Shown piece after piece: positions 62,374 to 64,000 of a DNA stretch of 64,000 bases. This DNA comes from Ramlibacter ginsenosidimutans (GTDB lineage Bacteria > Pseudomonadota > Gammaproteobacteria > Burkholderiales > Burkholderiaceae_C), in NCBI RefSeq assembly GCF_042678185.1, contig NZ_JBHUDQ010000014.1. One strand, given 5' to 3'. Below the pieces are notes generated by a model, which ran no database searches, had not been told where the DNA came from, and saw nothing but the letters and a program-made list of their open reading frames with translations. Positions within the stretch are counted from its first letter, which is position 1. Each line of letters starts with the position of its first letter. The position numbers were made by a program, and so were the translations under genes.

Positions 62374-63258
62374 TCAGGACATGAGGCCGGCCTTGCCGAA
62401 CAGCCCTTGCGGCCGCACCAGCAGGACCAGCGCCATCAACACGAAGATGGACAGCTCCGCCAGGTCGGGCGCGAGCAGCGAAGTGAGGCTGAAGACGATG
62501 CCCACGAGCAGTCCGGCGACCACGGCGCCCGGTAGCGAGCCCATGCCGCCCACCACCGTCACCACGAAGGACTCCGCCAGCACCGTGATGCCCATCTCGG
62601 CATTCACGGCGCGCGTCGGCGCGGCCAGCACGCCCGACAGCCCGGCGATCGCCGTGCCGATGCCGAACACCATCCACCACACGCGCGAGACGTCGATCCC
62701 CAGCACGCGCACGATCTCGGGATCGCGCGAGCCGGCCCGGATGATCAGGCCGTAGCGCGTCTTCTCTATGAACAGCCACAGCGCCGCCACCACCACGGCG
62801 GTCGCGAGGATCAGCACCAGCCGATACAGCGGGAAATGGCCGAAACCCAGGTCGACCGCGCCGCGCAGCGCCGTCGGCGTGCTCGAAGGCATGCCCTCGA
62901 TGCCGAAGATCATGCGGATGCCTTCGATCAGCACGTAGCTGAGGCCGAAGGTGAGCAGCAGCGGGTAGTCGATGCCGCGCCCGTACAGCGGCCGCACCAG
63001 GAAACGTTCGCACAGCAGGCCGATGCTGCCCACGGCCAGCGGCGTGATCAACAGGCTCAGGAAGAAGCTGCCGGTGAGGGCCTGGAAGTACACGCCCAGG
63101 AAGGCGCCCACCATGAAGAAGGCGCCGTGGGCGAAGTTCACCACCGTGAGCATGCCGAAGATCAGCGACAGCCCCACCGCCAGCAGCGCGTACACGGCCC
63201 CGAGCGCCACGCCCGTGACCAGTTGCAGCGCGATCAGCGACGGGGTGACCTGGTCCAC
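62374..63258 (-). CDS. livH: ABC transporter permease LivH (system 2)
   Basis: A 294-residue membrane protein. LALGAVYALLAVGLSLIFGMLTVVNFAHGAFFMVGAFLG-type opening, coupling loop KTRYGLIIRAGSRDPEIVRVLGIDVSR and VVGGMGSLPGAVVAGLLVG. Start ATG 63258, 12 bases after the receptor stop. Confidence 0.92.
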   Translation of the reverse strand: MDQVTPSLIALQLVTGVALGAVYALLAVGLSLIFGMLTVVNFAHGAFFMVGAFLGVYFQALTGSFFLSLLITPLAVGSIGLLCERFLVRPLYGRGIDYPLLLTFGLSYVLIEGIRMIFGIEGMPSSTPTALRGAVDLGFGHFPLYRLVLILATAVVVAALWLFIEKTRYGLIIRAGSRDPEIVRVLGIDVSRVWWMVFGIGTAIAGLSGVLAAPTRAVNAEMGITVLAESFVVTVVGGMGSLPGAVVAGLLVGIVFSLTSLLAPDLAELSIFVLMALVLLVRPQGLFGKAGLMS

Positions 63259-63270
63259 GGTGCCGAGTGG

Positions 63271-64000
63271 TCAGGCTTTGAAGCCGAGTTCGGTGCAGCT
63301 TCGCAGGTTGGCTTCGCTCGGCGCTTCGATGTGCGCGATGTTGAACACGTCGTCCTTGCCTTTCATGTCCTTCTCGGCCTTGGACTCCACGACGATCACC
63401 GACTGCACCGACTGGTGGTCGCACTTGCGGTAGAACTGCGGGCCCTTGTACCAGTCGTAGCGCAGCCGGCTCATGGCCTCGGCCACCTTGTCCGACTCCG
63501 TGGACCTGGCATCGAGCACGCCTTGCAGCACGCTGCGCACGCCCGCGTAGCCGAGCGCACCGTAGTCCGAGGGCACCGCGCCGCCGTAGGCCTTGCGGAA
63601 CTTGTCGTTGAACGCCTTGGCGCTGGGAATGTTGTTCTCCATGCCCCAGTAGTACGAGGTGCCGCCGACCACGCCCTCGAACACGTCGGCGCCGCCCACC
63701 TGCCGTGCCGTGAACACCAGCACCGGCGTGATGATGCGCGTCGTCGACTTCAGCCCGAAGTCGGTGGCCTGCTTGCACGAGTTCACCAGGTCGCGGCCGA
63801 AGTTGCACAGCACCAGGATGTCGGGCTTGAGCTGCTGGATGCGCGGCAGGAAGGCGGAGTAGTCGGCCGCGCCGAGCGGATGGCGGATGTCCGCCAGCGT
63901 GGTGGCGCCGAACTCCTTGCCGGCGCGCTCGAAACCGCGGACCATCTCGTGGCCGTAGGCGTAGTCCGCCGTGAGGTACACGATCTTCTTGCCGAACTTC
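63271..64000 (-). CDS. ABC transporter substrate-binding protein (system 2), N-terminus outside window
   Basis: C-terminal 242 residues of a HAAT receptor: KKIVYLTADYAYGHEMVRGFERAGKEFG, PLGAADYSAFLPRIQQLKPDILVLCNFGRD, FDVYHWGM-like GGTSYYWGMENNIP. The frame is open to the right edge, so the signal peptide and first lobe are not seen. First visible gene of the long minus-strand run. Confidence 0.88.
   Translation of the reverse strand, partial: KFGKKIVYLTADYAYGHEMVRGFERAGKEFGATTLADIRHPLGAADYSAFLPRIQQLKPDILVLCNFGRDLVNSCKQATDFGLKSTTRIITPVLVFTARQVGGADVFEGVVGGTSYYWGMENNIPSAKAFNDKFRKAYGGAVPSDYGALGYAGVRSVLQGVLDARSTESDKVAEAMSRLRYDWYKGPQFYRKCDHQSVQSVIVVESKAEKDMKGKDDVFNIAHIEAPSEANLRSCTELGFKA

Noticed and set aside
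1..64000. CRISPR array, insertion sequence or rRNA
   Set aside because: No regularly spaced direct repeats, no transposase motifs and no rRNA-like sequence were seen on reading through the window.

Overview
The window is high-GC DNA with the dense, strand-switching gene layout, Bug-type solute receptors and HAAT transporters typical of a soil or water betaproteobacterium. Comamonadaceae (Ramlibacter/Variovorax-like) is my inference from gene content; nothing in the sequence fixes the species.

Layout. (1) 1-6383 is core-like: a c5-type cytochrome cut by the left edge, a PNPOx-fold protein, DedA, small secreted and membrane proteins, a PolX-like helix-hairpin-helix protein, a thymidine-phosphorylase-family enzyme, a universal stress protein and an HU-like protein. 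(2) 6462-27122 is an integrated genomic island. It sits at the 3' end of tRNA-Arg(CCG), is bounded by a 19-bp direct repeat, and begins with a tyrosine integrase. Cargo includes a four-gene plus-strand operon with two PD-(D/E)XK-like nucleases, a coupled zinc-ribbon/Rep-like pair behind a perfect 24-bp palindrome, a possibly frameshifted Xre regulator, PsiF and KGG small proteins, and a tight four-gene minus-strand operon. That operon encodes a type III restriction subunit, its methyltransferase, a DUF3883 nuclease-like protein and a RelE-fold/UvrD helicase fusion. It is the best candidate in the window for an incompletely described defence system. (3) 27176-33282 holds a truncated SDR gene at the island edge, then an aldehyde dehydrogenase, an SDR, DoxX, a FAD disulfide oxidoreductase, Dps and a secreted fasciclin protein.

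(4) 33490-50924 is catabolic. It holds a hydroxypyruvate isomerase, two ACMSD-type amidohydrolases, two beta-hydroxyacid dehydrogenases, a coupled LVIVD/CobW pair, and a Bug receptor with a TetR regulator. A LysR gene then faces an eight-gene operon: three Gfo/Idh/MocA oxidoreductases, a Bug receptor, a flavin reductase fused to an IclR-like effector domain, an LLM flavin monooxygenase, an alpha/beta hydrolase and a Tat-exported amidohydrolase. (5) 50949-64000 is one near-continuous minus-strand run with two complete branched-chain-type ABC transporters, a CocE/NonD hydrolase between them and a two-subunit molybdenum hydroxylase at the end. Regions 4 and 5 together look like uptake plus breakdown of an aromatic or N-heterocyclic acid, but the substrate cannot be read from sequence.

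A palindromic dispersed repeat (REP/BIME-like) occurs at 1898, 36396 and 58690. The last copy lies in frame inside the CocE/NonD hydrolase gene. Start codons were chosen from ribosome binding sites, overlaps and family fit; uncertain ones are flagged.
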